64,000 bases of DNA from Pseudonocardia sp. T1-2H (GCF_038039215.1 NZ_JBBPCL010000001.1:5642001-5706000); one strand, 5' to 3'. Positions 1-9,401 are shown, numbered from the stretch's first letter. Made by a program: numbers and translations. The notes: a model not told the origin generated them from the letters alone.

Positions 1-312
1 TTCGCGCTGACCGACGGCGTGGTGGAGGAGTCCGGCCCGGCCAGCGGGTTCGGGATGTGGGTGGTGCTCAAGCACCCGGACGGCACGCACAGCGTCTACG
101 GCCACGTCAACCGCTCGTTCGTCGACGTCGGCCAGAAGGTCCGGGCCGGCGAGAAGATCGCCGAGGTCGGCAACCGCGGTCAGTCCACCGGCCCGCACCT
201 GCACCTCGAGATCTGGGACGCGACGAACAACAAGATCAACCCACTGCCCTGGCTGCGGGCCAGGGGCATCGACGTCACCAGCACCGGCACCGGGGACGGC
301 CCGGCGGACTGA
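1..312 (+). CDS. M23 family metallopeptidase, C-terminal part (5' end outside window)
   Basis: The reading frame is open from the first base, so the start lies upstream. The visible 103 residues form the end of a LytM/M23 zinc endopeptidase fold, which cleaves peptidoglycan cross-bridges outside the membrane. Visible signatures are a GHVN element, a glycine-rich turn around GEKIAEVGNRGQSTGPH, and the terminal HLHLEIW metal/catalytic motif. A short tail rich in Thr and Gly follows. Family assignment is secure. Whether the enzyme is active and which N-terminal domains it carries cannot be judged from this fragment. Confidence 0.9.
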   Translation, partial: FALTDGVVEESGPASGFGMWVVLKHPDGTHSVYGHVNRSFVDVGQKVRAGEKIAEVGNRGQSTGPHLHLEIWDATNNKINPLPWLRARGIDVTSTGTGDGPAD

Positions 313-424
313 CCCCGCCGTCGCCTCGCCTCGTCGCGCCGATCACGGGCAGAGCCCACGATCCTGGTGACGGGGTCCGCGGCGGAGGAGCCGTCCGGTC
401 CCCCGGCCACGGAACGCCGGCGGG

Positions 425-2767
425 TCAGAGCTTCTGGAGCGGGACCCCGCCGATCAGCATCAGGCGGACCGTGCCCGAGCTGCCGAAGTCGATCGTGACC
501 GTGGCGCGGGGACCGATGCCGTCCGAGGCGACGACCGTGCCCAGCCCGTACTTGTCGTGGCTGACCCGGTCCCCGACGTCCAGGCTGATCTCGGCGTTCA
601 GGGTGCGCTGCGGGACCTTCCAGTCCCCGCGGTCCGTCGCGGTCTCGCGGCGGCCGAAGCCGAAGCGGCCGACCGGCGCCGACGGGCGCTCCGGCTCCGA
701 GCGCCGCCAGTCCACGAGCTCGGCGGGCACCTCGTCCAGGAAGCGGGACGCCGGGTTCGTGCTCGGCTGCCCGAACGCGGACCGGACGATCGCGCGGGAG
801 AGGTAGAGCCGCTCCCGGGCCCGGGTGATGCCGACGTAGGCGAGCCGGCGTTCCTCGGCCAGCTCCGTCGGGTCCCCGAGGGTGCGCATGTGCGGGAAGA
901 TCCCGTCCTCCCAGCCGGTGAGGAACACGACCGGGAACTCCAGGCCCTTCGCCGTGTGCAGGGTCATCAGGGTGACCATGCCCGCGTCGTCGTCCGGGAT
1001 GGAGTCCGCGTCCGCCACGAGGGCGACCCGCTCCAGGAACGCGGCGAGCGACCCGGGCTCCGGCGCACCCGCGGCGACGTCGTCGTCCACCTCGAGGTCG
1101 GCGACCGCCGCGTCGCCCGCGAACTCGCGGGCCACCGTCACCAGCTCGGCCAGGTTCTCCAGGCGCGTGCCGTCCTGCGGGTCCTCGCTGGCCTCGAGCT
1201 CGGACACGTACCCGGAGCGCGCGTACACCGCCTCCAGGATCTCCGCGGTCTCGTCGCCGCGCTCGACCAGCTCGCGCAGCTCGTCCATCATCCGCTGGAA
1301 CCCGGCGATGTTGCGCTGCGAGCGGGTGGCCAGGGCGTGCAGCCTCGCAGGCTCCTCGGCGGCGACGCGCAGGGCCTGGGCGAACGAGATCCGCTCGCGC
1401 TCGGCGTACTCCGCGACCACCGCCTCGGCCCGGTCCCCGATCCCGCGCTTGGGCACGTTCAGGATCCGGCGCAGGCTCACCGTGTCCTCGGGGTTCGACA
1501 GCACCCGCAGGTAGGCCAGCGCGTCCCGGATCTCCTTGCGCTCGTAGAAGCGCACGCCGCCGACGACCTTGTACGGCAGCCCGATCCGCAGGAACACGTC
1601 CTCGAAGACGCGGGACTGGGCGTTGGTCCGGTAGAAGATCGCGATGTCCGAGTTCCGGAACTCACCCGAGTCCACCAGGCGGTCGACCTCCTGGCCGACG
1701 AACGACGCCTCGTCGTGCTCGTTGTCCGCGACGTAGCCGACGACCTTCTCGCCGTCCCCCTGGTCCGACCACAGGCGCTTGTCCCGACGGTTCGGGTTGC
1801 GGGCGATGACCGTGTTCGCCGCCGTGAGGATCGTCTGCGTCGAGCGGTAGTTCTGCTCGAGCAGGATCGTGGTGGCGTCCGGGAAGTCCTGCTCGAACTC
1901 GGTGATGTTGCGGATGTTCGCGCCGCGGAAGGCGTAGATGGACTGGTCCGAGTCCCCGACGACGCACAGCTCGGCGGGCCTCGCCCCGGCCGTCGCGGGC
2001 TCGACCAGCTCGCGGACCAGCGCGTACTGCGCGTGGTTCGTGTCCTGGTACTCGTCCACCAGCACATGCCGGAAGCGGCGCCGGTAGTACTCGGCGACGG
2101 CCGGCATCCGCTGCAGCAGCGAGACCGTCTCCATGATCAGGTCGTCGAAGTCGAAGGCGTTCGCCTGGCGCAGCCGGGACTGGTAGTTCGCGTAGACCTC
2201 GGCGATCCGGCGCTCGTGCTCGTTGCCCGCGCGGGACGCGGCGTCGTCCGCGGAGAGCAGCTCGTTCTTGAGGTTCGAGATCTGCGCGGCCAGCGCCCGC
2301 GGGGCGAACTTCTTCGGGTCCAGCTCCAGGTCCCGCGCGACGAGGCTGACGAGCCGGCGCGAGTCGTCCGCGTCGTAGACCGAGAAAGCGCTGCGGACGC
2401 CGAGGTGCTTGGCCTCGCGGCGCAGGATCCGCACGCACATGGAGTGGAACGTGGAGACCCACATCGCGGCGGACCGGCGCCCGACCAGCGCGTCCACCCG
2501 CTCCTTCATCTCGGCCGCGGCCTTGTTGGTGAAGGTGATGGACATGATCTCGCCCGGGTGCACGTCCCGTTCGGCGAGCAGCCAGCCGATCCGGTGGGTG
2601 AGCACCCGGGTCTTGCCCGACCCCGCCCCGGCCACGATCAGCAGCGGGGTGCCCGCGTGCACGACCGCCTCCCGCTGCTTCGGGTTCAGCCCCTCGAGCA
2701 GGGCTCGACCCCGCGCCGTCGTGGGCTCGACGGTGGCCTGGGCGGGGAGTTCGAACAGCGCGCTCAT
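425..2767 (-). CDS. pcrA: ATP-dependent DNA helicase PcrA/UvrD
   Basis: This is a superfamily 1A 3'-5' helicase of 780 aa acting in nucleotide excision repair and replication restart. Walker A (AGAGSGKT) lies at about residues 46-53. The Walker B VDEYQDTN and the motif III region GDSDQSIYAFRGA follow, and motif VI lies near VGITRARERL. The C-terminal Tudor-like stretch (VGDRVSHDKYGLGTV) is typical of PcrA. The ATG at 2767 is chosen. An in-frame GTG four codons upstream has a closer GAGG sequence and is an alternative. The gene is divergent from chorismate mutase, as in related actinobacteria. Confidence 0.97.
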   Translation of the reverse strand: MSALFELPAQATVEPTTARGRALLEGLNPKQREAVVHAGTPLLIVAGAGSGKTRVLTHRIGWLLAERDVHPGEIMSITFTNKAAAEMKERVDALVGRRSAAMWVSTFHSMCVRILRREAKHLGVRSAFSVYDADDSRRLVSLVARDLELDPKKFAPRALAAQISNLKNELLSADDAASRAGNEHERRIAEVYANYQSRLRQANAFDFDDLIMETVSLLQRMPAVAEYYRRRFRHVLVDEYQDTNHAQYALVRELVEPATAGARPAELCVVGDSDQSIYAFRGANIRNITEFEQDFPDATTILLEQNYRSTQTILTAANTVIARNPNRRDKRLWSDQGDGEKVVGYVADNEHDEASFVGQEVDRLVDSGEFRNSDIAIFYRTNAQSRVFEDVFLRIGLPYKVVGGVRFYERKEIRDALAYLRVLSNPEDTVSLRRILNVPKRGIGDRAEAVVAEYAERERISFAQALRVAAEEPARLHALATRSQRNIAGFQRMMDELRELVERGDETAEILEAVYARSGYVSELEASEDPQDGTRLENLAELVTVAREFAGDAAVADLEVDDDVAAGAPEPGSLAAFLERVALVADADSIPDDDAGMVTLMTLHTAKGLEFPVVFLTGWEDGIFPHMRTLGDPTELAEERRLAYVGITRARERLYLSRAIVRSAFGQPSTNPASRFLDEVPAELVDWRRSEPERPSAPVGRFGFGRRETATDRGDWKVPQRTLNAEISLDVGDRVSHDKYGLGTVVASDGIGPRATVTIDFGSSGTVRLMLIGGVPLQKL

Positions 2768-2929
2768 CGTGTCGAACACGGTACCTCTGCGGGGTGACGG
2801 TTCCCGAACCGACACTGCCCCCGGAGGCGACCGTGTGGCACACTGCCCGGGTGCACCGCGACGGGCGATTTTTCTACGGGTACCGGTTTCCGGCACCCGT
2901 CGATCGTCCTGCCTGACGCAGACCGACCT

Positions 2930-2960
2930 ACGCCCCGGAGTCCACAGGACCCCGGGGCGT
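2930..2960. promoter_or_regulatory. Stem-loop in the chorismate mutase leader
   Basis: ACGCCCCGG (2930-2938) pairs with CCGGGGCGT (2952-2960). Inside it GTCC (2940-2943) pairs with GGAC (2947-2950) around an ACA loop, with one A/C mismatch. It sits 40 bases before the aroQ start and has no U-tract, so it looks like a leader structure or attenuator rather than a simple terminator. Its function is unknown. Confidence 0.5.
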
Positions 2961-3000
2961 TCGTGTGTCCGGGGCGGTGGGCCCGCACCAGGAGGAGACC

Positions 3001-3312
3001 ATGTCCGTGACCGACGACCGTTCCGGCGCCGTGCAGAACACCGCAGCCGAGACCGACATCCCGTCCGCCGAGGAGATCGGCGAGCTGCGGCTCGAGATCG
3101 ACCACCTCGACGCCGAGATCCTGCGCCTGATCAAGCGGCGCACCGAGGTCTCGAAGCGGATCGGCGTGGCCCGGATGGCCGCGGGTGGCCCGCGGATCGT
3201 CTACAGCCGCGAGATGCGGGTGCTGGAGCGCTTCCGCGAGCTCGGCCCCGAGGGCCGCGAGCTGGCGATGATGCTGCTGCGGCTCGGCCGGGGCCGGCTG
3301 GGAACACGCTGA
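3001..3312 (+). CDS. Chorismate mutase, AroQ class
   Basis: This 103-aa all-helical protein converts chorismate to prephenate, the branch point to Phe and Tyr. It shows the AroQ pattern RLEIDHLDAEILRLIKRR followed by the second helix with VSKRIGVARMAAGG and a final helix with REMRVLERFREL. The ATG at 3001 is preceded by a strong AGGAGGAG. An upstream in-frame ATG has no such site. It is divergent from pcrA, with a leader hairpin in the intergenic region. Monofunctional short AroQ enzymes like this often depend on a DAHP synthase partner in actinobacteria. That dependence is inferred here. Confidence 0.9.
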   Translation: MSVTDDRSGAVQNTAAETDIPSAEEIGELRLEIDHLDAEILRLIKRRTEVSKRIGVARMAAGGPRIVYSREMRVLERFRELGPEGRELAMMLLRLGRGRLGTR

Positions 3313-3389
3313 GAACCCGCCCCTGACCTCCGCAGATCTCCGACCGATTCCACCCCACGATGGTCTCCGGCCGTGGCACTGTGGGGGCC

Positions 3390-3695
3390 ATGGGGATCGT
3401 GTTCACGCTCATCGCGCTCGTCGGGCTCCTCGCCGCCCTGGGCCACGTCGGATATGTGGCGATGCTGTCCAACGCTGCCAAGAAGAAGGGTGCGGCGGGC
3501 GCGGAGATCGCCGCCTACACGCGCACCCGCTGGCCCGCCGCGGGCGGCGCGGCCGGGCTCGCCCTCCTGGGCCTGCTGTTCACCTCCGGCGGCCTGACGA
3601 TGGACATCCTCGGCGTGCTGCTGGCGGCCGGCGGCGGCCTGATGGGCTGGAACGGCCTCAACGCCGAGCGCAACCGGTACCCGACGAACCGCTGA
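3390..3695 (+). CDS. Small membrane protein, function unknown
   Basis: This 101-aa protein has an N-terminal hydrophobic helix (residues about 2-23), a short basic loop with AKKKG, then two further hydrophobic segments (about 50-68 and 75-92) ending in a polar NRYPTNR tail. The start is the ATG after GTGGGGGCC. An upstream in-frame ATG adds ten unlikely residues. I do not recognise a family. It is followed by the PIG-L gene on the same strand. Confidence 0.7.
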   Translation: MGIVFTLIALVGLLAALGHVGYVAMLSNAAKKKGAAGAEIAAYTRTRWPAAGGAAGLALLGLLFTSGGLTMDILGVLLAAGGGLMGWNGLNAERNRYPTNR

Positions 3696-3732
3696 GCGGG
3701 CCGCCACGGGCGAGGTCCTAGAGTCTTCAACC

Positions 3733-4459
3733 GTGTCTCTCTCCCCGGACGGACGTCGAGCGCGTCCTCGTCGTCACCGCCCACCCGGACGACGTGGACT
3801 TCGGTGCGGCCGGGACCGTCGCGTCCTGGGTCGAGGCCGGGATCCACGTCGCCTACTGCATCTGCACCTCCGGTGACGCGGGCGGTTTCGATGACACCCC
3901 GCGCGCCGAGATGGGCCCGCTGCGGGAGGCCGAGCAGCGCGCCGCGGCCAAGGAGATCGGCGTCGAGGACGTCACGTTCCTGGGTTACCCGGACGGACGG
4001 CTCGTCGCCGACATCGCCCTGCGCCGCGACATCAGCCGGGAGATCCGCCGGTTCCGGCCGCAGCGGGTGCTGACCCAGTCCCCGGAGATCTGGTGGAACC
4101 GGATCGGGGCGTCCCACCCGGACCACCGCGCCGCAGGCGAGGCCGCCCTCGCGGCCGTCTACCCGGACGCGCGCAACCCGTTCGCGCACCCGGAACTGCT
4201 CGCCGACGAGGGCCTCGACGCGTGGACCGTCTCCGAGATGTGGCTCATGGGCGCCCCGGAGGAGCGGACGAACCACGTCGTGGACGTCACGGACAGCTTC
4301 TCCAAGAAGGTTGCCTCGCTGCGGGCACATGTTTCGCAGACCGCTCATCGCCCGGACCTCGAGGAGCTCCTGCGGGGCGTCGGCGGCACCGTGGCCAGGC
4401 GATTCGATCTTCCCGCCGGCAGGGTCGCCGAGGCCTTCCAGGTTGTGACGATCGGCTAG
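3733..4459 (+). CDS. PIG-L family deacetylase (LmbE-like), with a 5' frameshift
   Basis: This is a zinc-dependent N-deacetylase of about 242 aa. The family includes the mycothiol pathway enzymes MshB and Mca. Zinc motif HPDDVDFG lies near the start, and the second motif SHPDHRAAGEAAL near the middle. The conserved frame has no start codon after its upstream stop: it reads RTDVERVLVVTAHPDD without ATG, GTG or TTG. A GTG at 3733 encodes VSLS and joins this frame if one C of the CCCC run at 3743-3746 is removed. I read this as a single-base indel, probably a consensus error. The substrate is not predictable. Confidence 0.8.
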
Positions 4460-4593
4460 CGGTACCTCTCGCCCGATGAACGGAGTTCGACCGAACGGGT
4501 GAGTCTCGACGAGCGGGCGAGTAGCACTTGGATGACACATCGTCACTCGGGTAGACCTGTTCGGGTCGCACAGTCCCTGGAGGTCGTCCCATC

Positions 4594-5763
4594 GTGGCAA
4601 CGTTCGAGCACCGCGTCGGTAACAAGCTGCCGTCCACCGGCAGGGTCACCGTGGCGGAGCTGATGCGCCGGAACCTCCCGGCGCAGCGCACCTCCTCGCC
4701 CGACGCCGCCCCGGTCGTCCCGGAGCAGGCCAGGCCCGTCATCGACGGCGCCGCGCTCGCCGCCGTCCACACGGCCGCCCCCGCCGAGGTCGTGTCCGTC
4801 GGATCGCTGCTGCGCCGCGAGGGCCGGACCGACGTCCCGGCCCCGGTCCCGGCCGCCGTCCCCACCCCGCGCGGTCCCGCCCGGACCGCCGCGAAGCGCA
4901 GCGCGATCGCCGCGGGCACGCTGCTCGCCGCGGGTTCGGTGCTCGGTGCCGCCGTCCTCACCAACGCCTCCTCGGGCAGCTCCGAGGCACAGGCGTCGGC
5001 GAACGGCAGCTTCCCCGGCCAGCGCCTCCCGGACGGGTCGGACCCCGCGTCGGCCGCGTTCGCGTCCGACGCCCTGGACGCCGGCACCGCCGCCCCGGGC
5101 TCCTGGATGAACGTCGCCTTCCCGAGCGCACTGAGCCCGGCCGCGGCCGGCCCCGCCGCCTCCCCGACGTCCGCCCCCGCGGCCGGCGGGAACTTCATCG
5201 GGCCCGTCGCGCCGGCGGCAGGCGGCCGGACCGCCACGAACCCCGGCGCCACCCCCGCGGCGGCCGCACCCGCGGTGAGCCGGCCCGCCGGCCCGGTCGG
5301 CCAGGCGACGCAGACGGTCGGCCGGCAGGTCGTCGCGCCCGCCATGAACACCGTCGACACCGTTACCGCCCCGGTCACGTCCACGCTGGACACCGCGGGC
5401 AAGGCGCTGAAGCCCACGGCCGACAAGGTCCTGGCGCCCGTCGCGAGCGCCGCGAAGCCCGTCACCGAGACGCTGCGGCACGCCTCGCAGGGCACCGTGA
5501 AGCCGCTGACGGACACCCTCCGGCCCGTGTCGCAGCCGTTGGCGAAGGCGGTGGCCCCGATCTCCGGTCCGGTGACGCGCACGGTCGACCGGCTCGCCGC
5601 GCCGGTCACGAACCTCACCGCGCCGCTCTCGAAGCCGGTGCAGGACGCCGTCGCGCCGGTGACGGGGTCGCTGCTCGGCACCTCGGACGACGGGTCCGCG
5701 CAGCCGGAGTCCGTCGTGGGGAACACGGCGAAGGCCCTCGGCGGCGCGCTCGGCCGGAAGTAG
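4594..5763 (+). CDS. Ala/Pro-rich single-pass membrane protein with helical repeats
   Basis: This 389-aa protein of unknown function starts at a GTG behind GGAGG. Residues about 17-26 (RVTVAELMRR) and 67-77 (VSVGSLLRREGR) are two copies of a short motif. A basic stretch then precedes a transmembrane helix at about 104-124. The remaining 260 residues are predicted extracytoplasmic: first low-complexity Ala/Pro/Gly, then an array of roughly 11- to 12-residue amphipathic repeats built on APVT/KPVTDTL-like units (about 245-370). The family appears lineage-specific. A cell-envelope role is inferred from topology only. Confidence 0.75.
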   Translation: MATFEHRVGNKLPSTGRVTVAELMRRNLPAQRTSSPDAAPVVPEQARPVIDGAALAAVHTAAPAEVVSVGSLLRREGRTDVPAPVPAAVPTPRGPARTAAKRSAIAAGTLLAAGSVLGAAVLTNASSGSSEAQASANGSFPGQRLPDGSDPASAAFASDALDAGTAAPGSWMNVAFPSALSPAAAGPAASPTSAPAAGGNFIGPVAPAAGGRTATNPGATPAAAAPAVSRPAGPVGQATQTVGRQVVAPAMNTVDTVTAPVTSTLDTAGKALKPTADKVLAPVASAAKPVTETLRHASQGTVKPLTDTLRPVSQPLAKAVAPISGPVTRTVDRLAAPVTNLTAPLSKPVQDAVAPVTGSLLGTSDDGSAQPESVVGNTAKALGGALGRK

Positions 5764-5770
5764 CCCGGCC

Positions 5771-5800
5771 CTGAGCCACGCCCGGTCGGGCGTGGCTCAG
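5771..5800. terminator. Bidirectional terminator hairpin
   Basis: CTGAGCCACGCCCG (5771-5784) and CGGGCGTGGCTCAG (5787-5800) form a 14-bp perfect stem separated by two bases. It sits between the convergent membrane gene and the LuxR regulator and overlaps the regulator's stop codon. Confidence 0.8.
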
Positions 5801-6486
5801 ACCAGCCGGCGGTCGGACGCCCAGCGGGACAGCTCGTACCGGTTCGACAGCTGCGTCTTCCGCAGCACGCTCGACACGTGCGTCTCCACCGTCTTCACCG
5901 AGATGAACAGCTCCCCGGCGATCTCCTTGTAGGCGTAGCCGCGGGCGAGCAGGCGCAGGACGTCCCGCTCCCGGCGGGTGAGCAGGTCCAGCTCCGGGTC
6001 GACGGCGGGTGCCGCGCCCGGGCGGTCCGAGAACGCGTCCAGCACGAAGCCGGCCAGCCGCGGCGAGAACACCGGGTCCCCGGCCTTCACCCGGCGCACG
6101 GCGCCACCCAGCTCGGTCGCCGAGATCGTCTTGGTGACGTAGCCCCGCGCACCGGCCCGGATGACGGCGATGACGTCCTCGGCCGCGTCGGACACGCTCA
6201 GCGCCAAGAACACGACCTCCGGCTGCTGCGGGCGGACCCGGCGCAGCACCTCGGCGCCCCCGCCGTCCGGCATGTGCACGTCCAGCAGCACGACGTCCGG
6301 GCGCAGGTGCGCGATCCCGGCCACCGCCTCCTCGACGGACCCGGCTTCGCCGGCGACCTCGATCGCGGGCGTCCCGGCGACGCCGCGGTCCAGCTCGGCG
6401 CGCACGCCGGAGCGGAAGAGGCCGTGGTCGTCGACCAGGAAGACCCGGATCGGCGCGTCGGAGTCGGTGGGCGTGGTCTCGGTCAT
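5797..6486 (-). CDS. NarL/LuxR-type response regulator of the PspC kinase
   Basis: This 229-aa two-component regulator has a receiver domain (residues about 13-130) with the acidic pair in VDDHGLF and a phospho-acceptor Asp in VVLLDVHMPDGGG. A C-terminal LuxR helix-turn-helix (about 165-225) contains LLARGYAYKEIAGELFISVKT. Its ATG overlaps the kinase stop codon by four bases (ATGA), so the two genes are translationally coupled. The kinase is the obvious partner. Targets probably include the divergent PspC-domain genes, by analogy with similar actinobacterial clusters. That is inference. Confidence 0.9.
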   Translation of the reverse strand: MTETTPTDSDAPIRVFLVDDHGLFRSGVRAELDRGVAGTPAIEVAGEAGSVEEAVAGIAHLRPDVVLLDVHMPDGGGAEVLRRVRPQQPEVVFLALSVSDAAEDVIAVIRAGARGYVTKTISATELGGAVRRVKAGDPVFSPRLAGFVLDAFSDRPGAAPAVDPELDLLTRRERDVLRLLARGYAYKEIAGELFISVKTVETHVSSVLRKTQLSNRYELSRWASDRRLV

Positions 6487-7791
6487 CGCGCGTCCTCGTG
6501 CTCGTCGTTCGGCGCGGGCACCGACTCGTCCCGCTCATCGTCCCCCGGGCCGACCGGGACGGCCAGATGCACCTCGGTGCCCTCACCCGGCGCGCTGCGC
6601 AGCCGGACCGAGCCGTGGTGGCGTTCGATCCGCCGGCGGATCGAGTCCGCGAGGCCGTGCCGGTCCTCGGGGACCGTATCCGGGTCGAAGCCCCTGCCCC
6701 GGTCCCGGACGAACACGTGCACCACGCCTCCGTCGTCCTCCGCCTCCACCTCCACGTACACGCTGATCTCTCCGACCCCGGCGTGCTTCGCGGCGTTGAC
6801 GATCGCCTCCCGCGTGGCGAGCACGAGGGCCCGCAGGCCGTCGTCGAGCGGGGCGTCGCCGACGAACACCGGGTTCACCGTGACCGCGTAGGTGTCCTCC
6901 ACCTCCGCGGCCGCGGCGCCGAGGGCGACCGAGAGCTGCTCGTCGAGGGTGGCGGCCTTCGTCCCGCCGCGGCCGTACCCGGTGGGGCCGTAGAGCCAGT
7001 TCCGCAGCTCGCGTTCCTGGCCGCGGGCGAGGCGCTGCACCTCGCGCGGGTCCGCCGCCTGGCGCTGGATCAGCGCGAGGGTCTGCAGCACCGAGTCGTG
7101 CAGGTGGGCTGCGATCTCCGCGCGCTCGGACTCGACGATCCGCTCCCGGCGTTCCTCGCCGAGCTTCCCGGACCAGCCGCACCCACCACGGCACGGTCAG
7201 CACCGCGATGCCGACGATCGTGGCGAGCACGGCCAGCACGCCGAACTGCATCTGCCCGAGGTTGAGGTTGCCGAGCAGGAACACCGTGATCCCGGCCGCG
7301 ACGAACAGCACGCCGGCGACGACCCGGATGATCATCGCCCGGCCGCCCCCGCCGCCCATGCCGAGCACCCCGGCCCGCGCGCCGACCGCCCAGCGGCGCC
7401 GCTGCGCCTCGTCGGCCTCCCGCCAGACCACCGCCACCCCGACCGCCGCGACGCCCAGCGGCCCGACGATCCAGCCGACGACCGAGTTGTTCAACGCCGC
7501 CGCCGCGAGCCCGACGCCCAGCGCGAGCACGGTCAGGCCCAACGCCTGCTGGCGTTCGGTGCGGTCCACGGCGCGCCGGACGTCGAGGGCCTCCTGGCGC
7601 ACGAACATCCACAGCAGCGCGTAGGCGATCACGCCCGCCCCGTTCGCGGCGGCCAGCAGGATGAAGGCGGTGCGGACCCAGAGGACGGGGATGCCGAGGT
7701 GGTCGGCCACGCCGCCGGCGACGCCCGCGACGAGCCGCCCGGAACGGCGGCGGGTCAGGGTCGCCCGGGGGGACACGGCCGGTGTACTCAC
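6483..7791 (-). CDS. PspC-domain sensor histidine kinase, interrupted by a frameshift
   Basis: The N-terminal frame from GTG 7791 carries a PspC domain (about residues 10-68, RLVAGVAGGVADHLGIPV) and several transmembrane helices. It ends in VRLVREARR. The HisKA_3/HATPase part continues in another frame: a dimerisation helix with HLHDSVLQTL, an N-box REAIVNAAKHAG and a G-box DRGRGFDPD. Removing one G from the run at about 7167-7170 restores LVRKLGEERRERI and a single protein of about 435 aa. It is probably one intact gene with a sequence error. It would sense envelope stress and phosphorylate the downstream LuxR regulator. Confidence 0.85.
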
Positions 7792-7900
7792 CCGACCATC
7801 GTCACACGCGGGACAAGACCGGGGATCGGGGACGAACCGGGGGTCGCCTCAGGGGCGTCCCCGATACCGTGGGGCCCGTGCCCGGCCCACGCTCGATGAC

Positions 7901-9145
7901 ATGAACCGGACGGACGTGCAGACGACTCTGCGGGAGATGTGGGAGACGCGCCCAGCGCGGCCGCGGCGTGACCGCAAGGTCGCCGGCGTCGCCTCGGCGA
8001 TCGCCCGCCGTTACGACATCGACCCGGTGCTGGTGAGGGTGGGCCTCGTGGTCTCCGCCTTCTACGGTGTCGGGCTGGTCCTCTACGCCCTCGGCTGGCT
8101 GCTGCTGCCCGCCGCGGCGGAGGACGACCCGGCCGACGGCGCGACCGTCGGGATGCCGGGGTCCACGGCGCGGACCGCCGCGATGAAACCCGCGGTGAAG
8201 GTCGCGCTGGTCATCGCACTGGCCGCCGCGGTCGCGCACTTCTTCACCCACACCGGCATCATCCTGCCGCTGGTGGTGGTCGGGGGGCTGCTCTTCCTGC
8301 TGCACCGCAGCCGCGGGCAGCGGGCGTTCGAGCGCTCGACGGGCACCTCGGCGGCCGTGGGCGGGGAACCCGGCGCCGGCACCCCCGTGGACGGCGAGGG
8401 GGCCTCCGCGCAGGCCGTGCCGCCGGCGTGGGACCCGCTCGGCGCCGCACCCTTCGCGTGGGACCTGCCCGAGCCCGGCCCGGTCGTACCCGCGCCGGCG
8501 CCACCGCGCTCGAAGCTCACGCCCGCCACCCTGGGGCTGGCCGTGCTCGCCGGTGGCATCGCCGGGATCGTGGTGCTGCTCGGCCCGGGTCTGATCGGGC
8601 TGCCCGCGGTGTTCGCGACGATGCTCGCGGTCGTCGGCGCGGGGCTCGTCGTCGGGGCGTTCCGCCGGGCCGGGCGGGGCCTGATCCCGTTCGCCCTGAT
8701 CCTGGCCCTGCTGACCTGGGCCTCGCTGGCCGTCACCTCACCGGCACGCGGCCTGGACGTCCGCGGCGGGGTGGGGGACACGCAGGTGGCGCCGCGGACG
8801 GCTGCCGAGGTGCTGCCGAACTACTCGCGGGCCGTGGGCTCGATCGAGCTGGACCTGCGCGGCGTCGACCTCACCGCCGCGCCCGGCACGGCCACCACCC
8901 CCATCCGAACCTCCGCGGACGTGGGCACCGGCGCGATCGAGGTGCTGGTCCCCGAGAACGCGGACGTCACCGTCCGGGCGCACGCCGGTACCGGCGACGT
9001 CCGGTTCGGGGACCGTGGCGAGAGCGGCCCGGACGCCACCATCGCGGCGACCGACGACCTCGGCGCGGACGGCGTCCGCTCCGGCCGGCCGATCGAGCTG
9101 ACCCTGAATGCCGGCCTGGGCTCGGTGGAGGTGCACCGTGGCTGA
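7901..9145 (+). CDS. PspC domain-containing membrane protein
   Basis: This 414-aa protein is divergent from the PspC kinase. A PspC domain occupies residues about 20-75 (KVAGVASAIARRYDIDPVLVRV) with its hydrophobic helix. Further transmembrane segments lie near 88-125 and 205-265. The C-terminal part is a beta-rich domain, probably extracytoplasmic, ending LNAGLGSVEVHRG and resembling the cell-wall-active LiaF-like fold. ATG 7901 is the first start after the intergenic region, but its ribosome-binding site is weak. It overlaps the next gene by 8 bases. An envelope stress role is inferred from the PspC context. Confidence 0.85.
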   Translation: MNRTDVQTTLREMWETRPARPRRDRKVAGVASAIARRYDIDPVLVRVGLVVSAFYGVGLVLYALGWLLLPAAAEDDPADGATVGMPGSTARTAAMKPAVKVALVIALAAAVAHFFTHTGIILPLVVVGGLLFLLHRSRGQRAFERSTGTSAAVGGEPGAGTPVDGEGASAQAVPPAWDPLGAAPFAWDLPEPGPVVPAPAPPRSKLTPATLGLAVLAGGIAGIVVLLGPGLIGLPAVFATMLAVVGAGLVVGAFRRAGRGLIPFALILALLTWASLAVTSPARGLDVRGGVGDTQVAPRTAAEVLPNYSRAVGSIELDLRGVDLTAAPGTATTPIRTSADVGTGAIEVLVPENADVTVRAHAGTGDVRFGDRGESGPDATIAATDDLGADGVRSGRPIELTLNAGLGSVEVHRG

Positions 9146-9380
9146 GTTCGAGACCCCCGGCGTCGAGTCCCCCGGGAGCGACGGCGGCACCACCGAGAAG
9201 CGCCGGCGGATGCCGGACCTGCTCACCCTGATCGTCGGGCTGGTCAGCCTGGGGATCGCGGGCTCGGGGTTCCTGGGCCGGGCCCCGGACCTGCAGGCCT
9301 TCGACCCCCGCTGGCTCCTCGCGGGCGGCGCGGTCGTCCTCGGCCTGGTGCTGCTCCTGGCGAGCATGCGCCGCCGCTGA
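9138..9380 (+). CDS. Small two-helix membrane protein
   Basis: This 80-aa protein starts at GTG inside the end of the PspC gene, so it is co-translated with it. A polar acidic N-terminus with TEKRRRMP precedes two hydrophobic helices (about residues 32-48 and 56-75). The last residues are MRRR. It has no recognised family. Its position suggests an accessory of the PspC module. Confidence 0.7.
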   Translation: MAEFETPGVESPGSDGGTTEKRRRMPDLLTLIVGLVSLGIAGSGFLGRAPDLQAFDPRWLLAGGAVVLGLVLLLASMRRR

Positions 9381-9401
9381 CGCAGGCACAGGGCGGGAGA
9401 A

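Noticed and set aside
557..2797. Long open frame of 746 codons opposite pcrA
   Set aside because: It is the mirror of a GC-rich coding strand, full of Arg/Asp/Leu-poor-complexity repeats, and matches no family; pcrA is certain.
6483..7791. Programmed ribosomal frameshift in the PspC kinase
   Set aside because: No slippery heptamer with a downstream structure is seen, and six other genes in the window show the same simple indel pattern.
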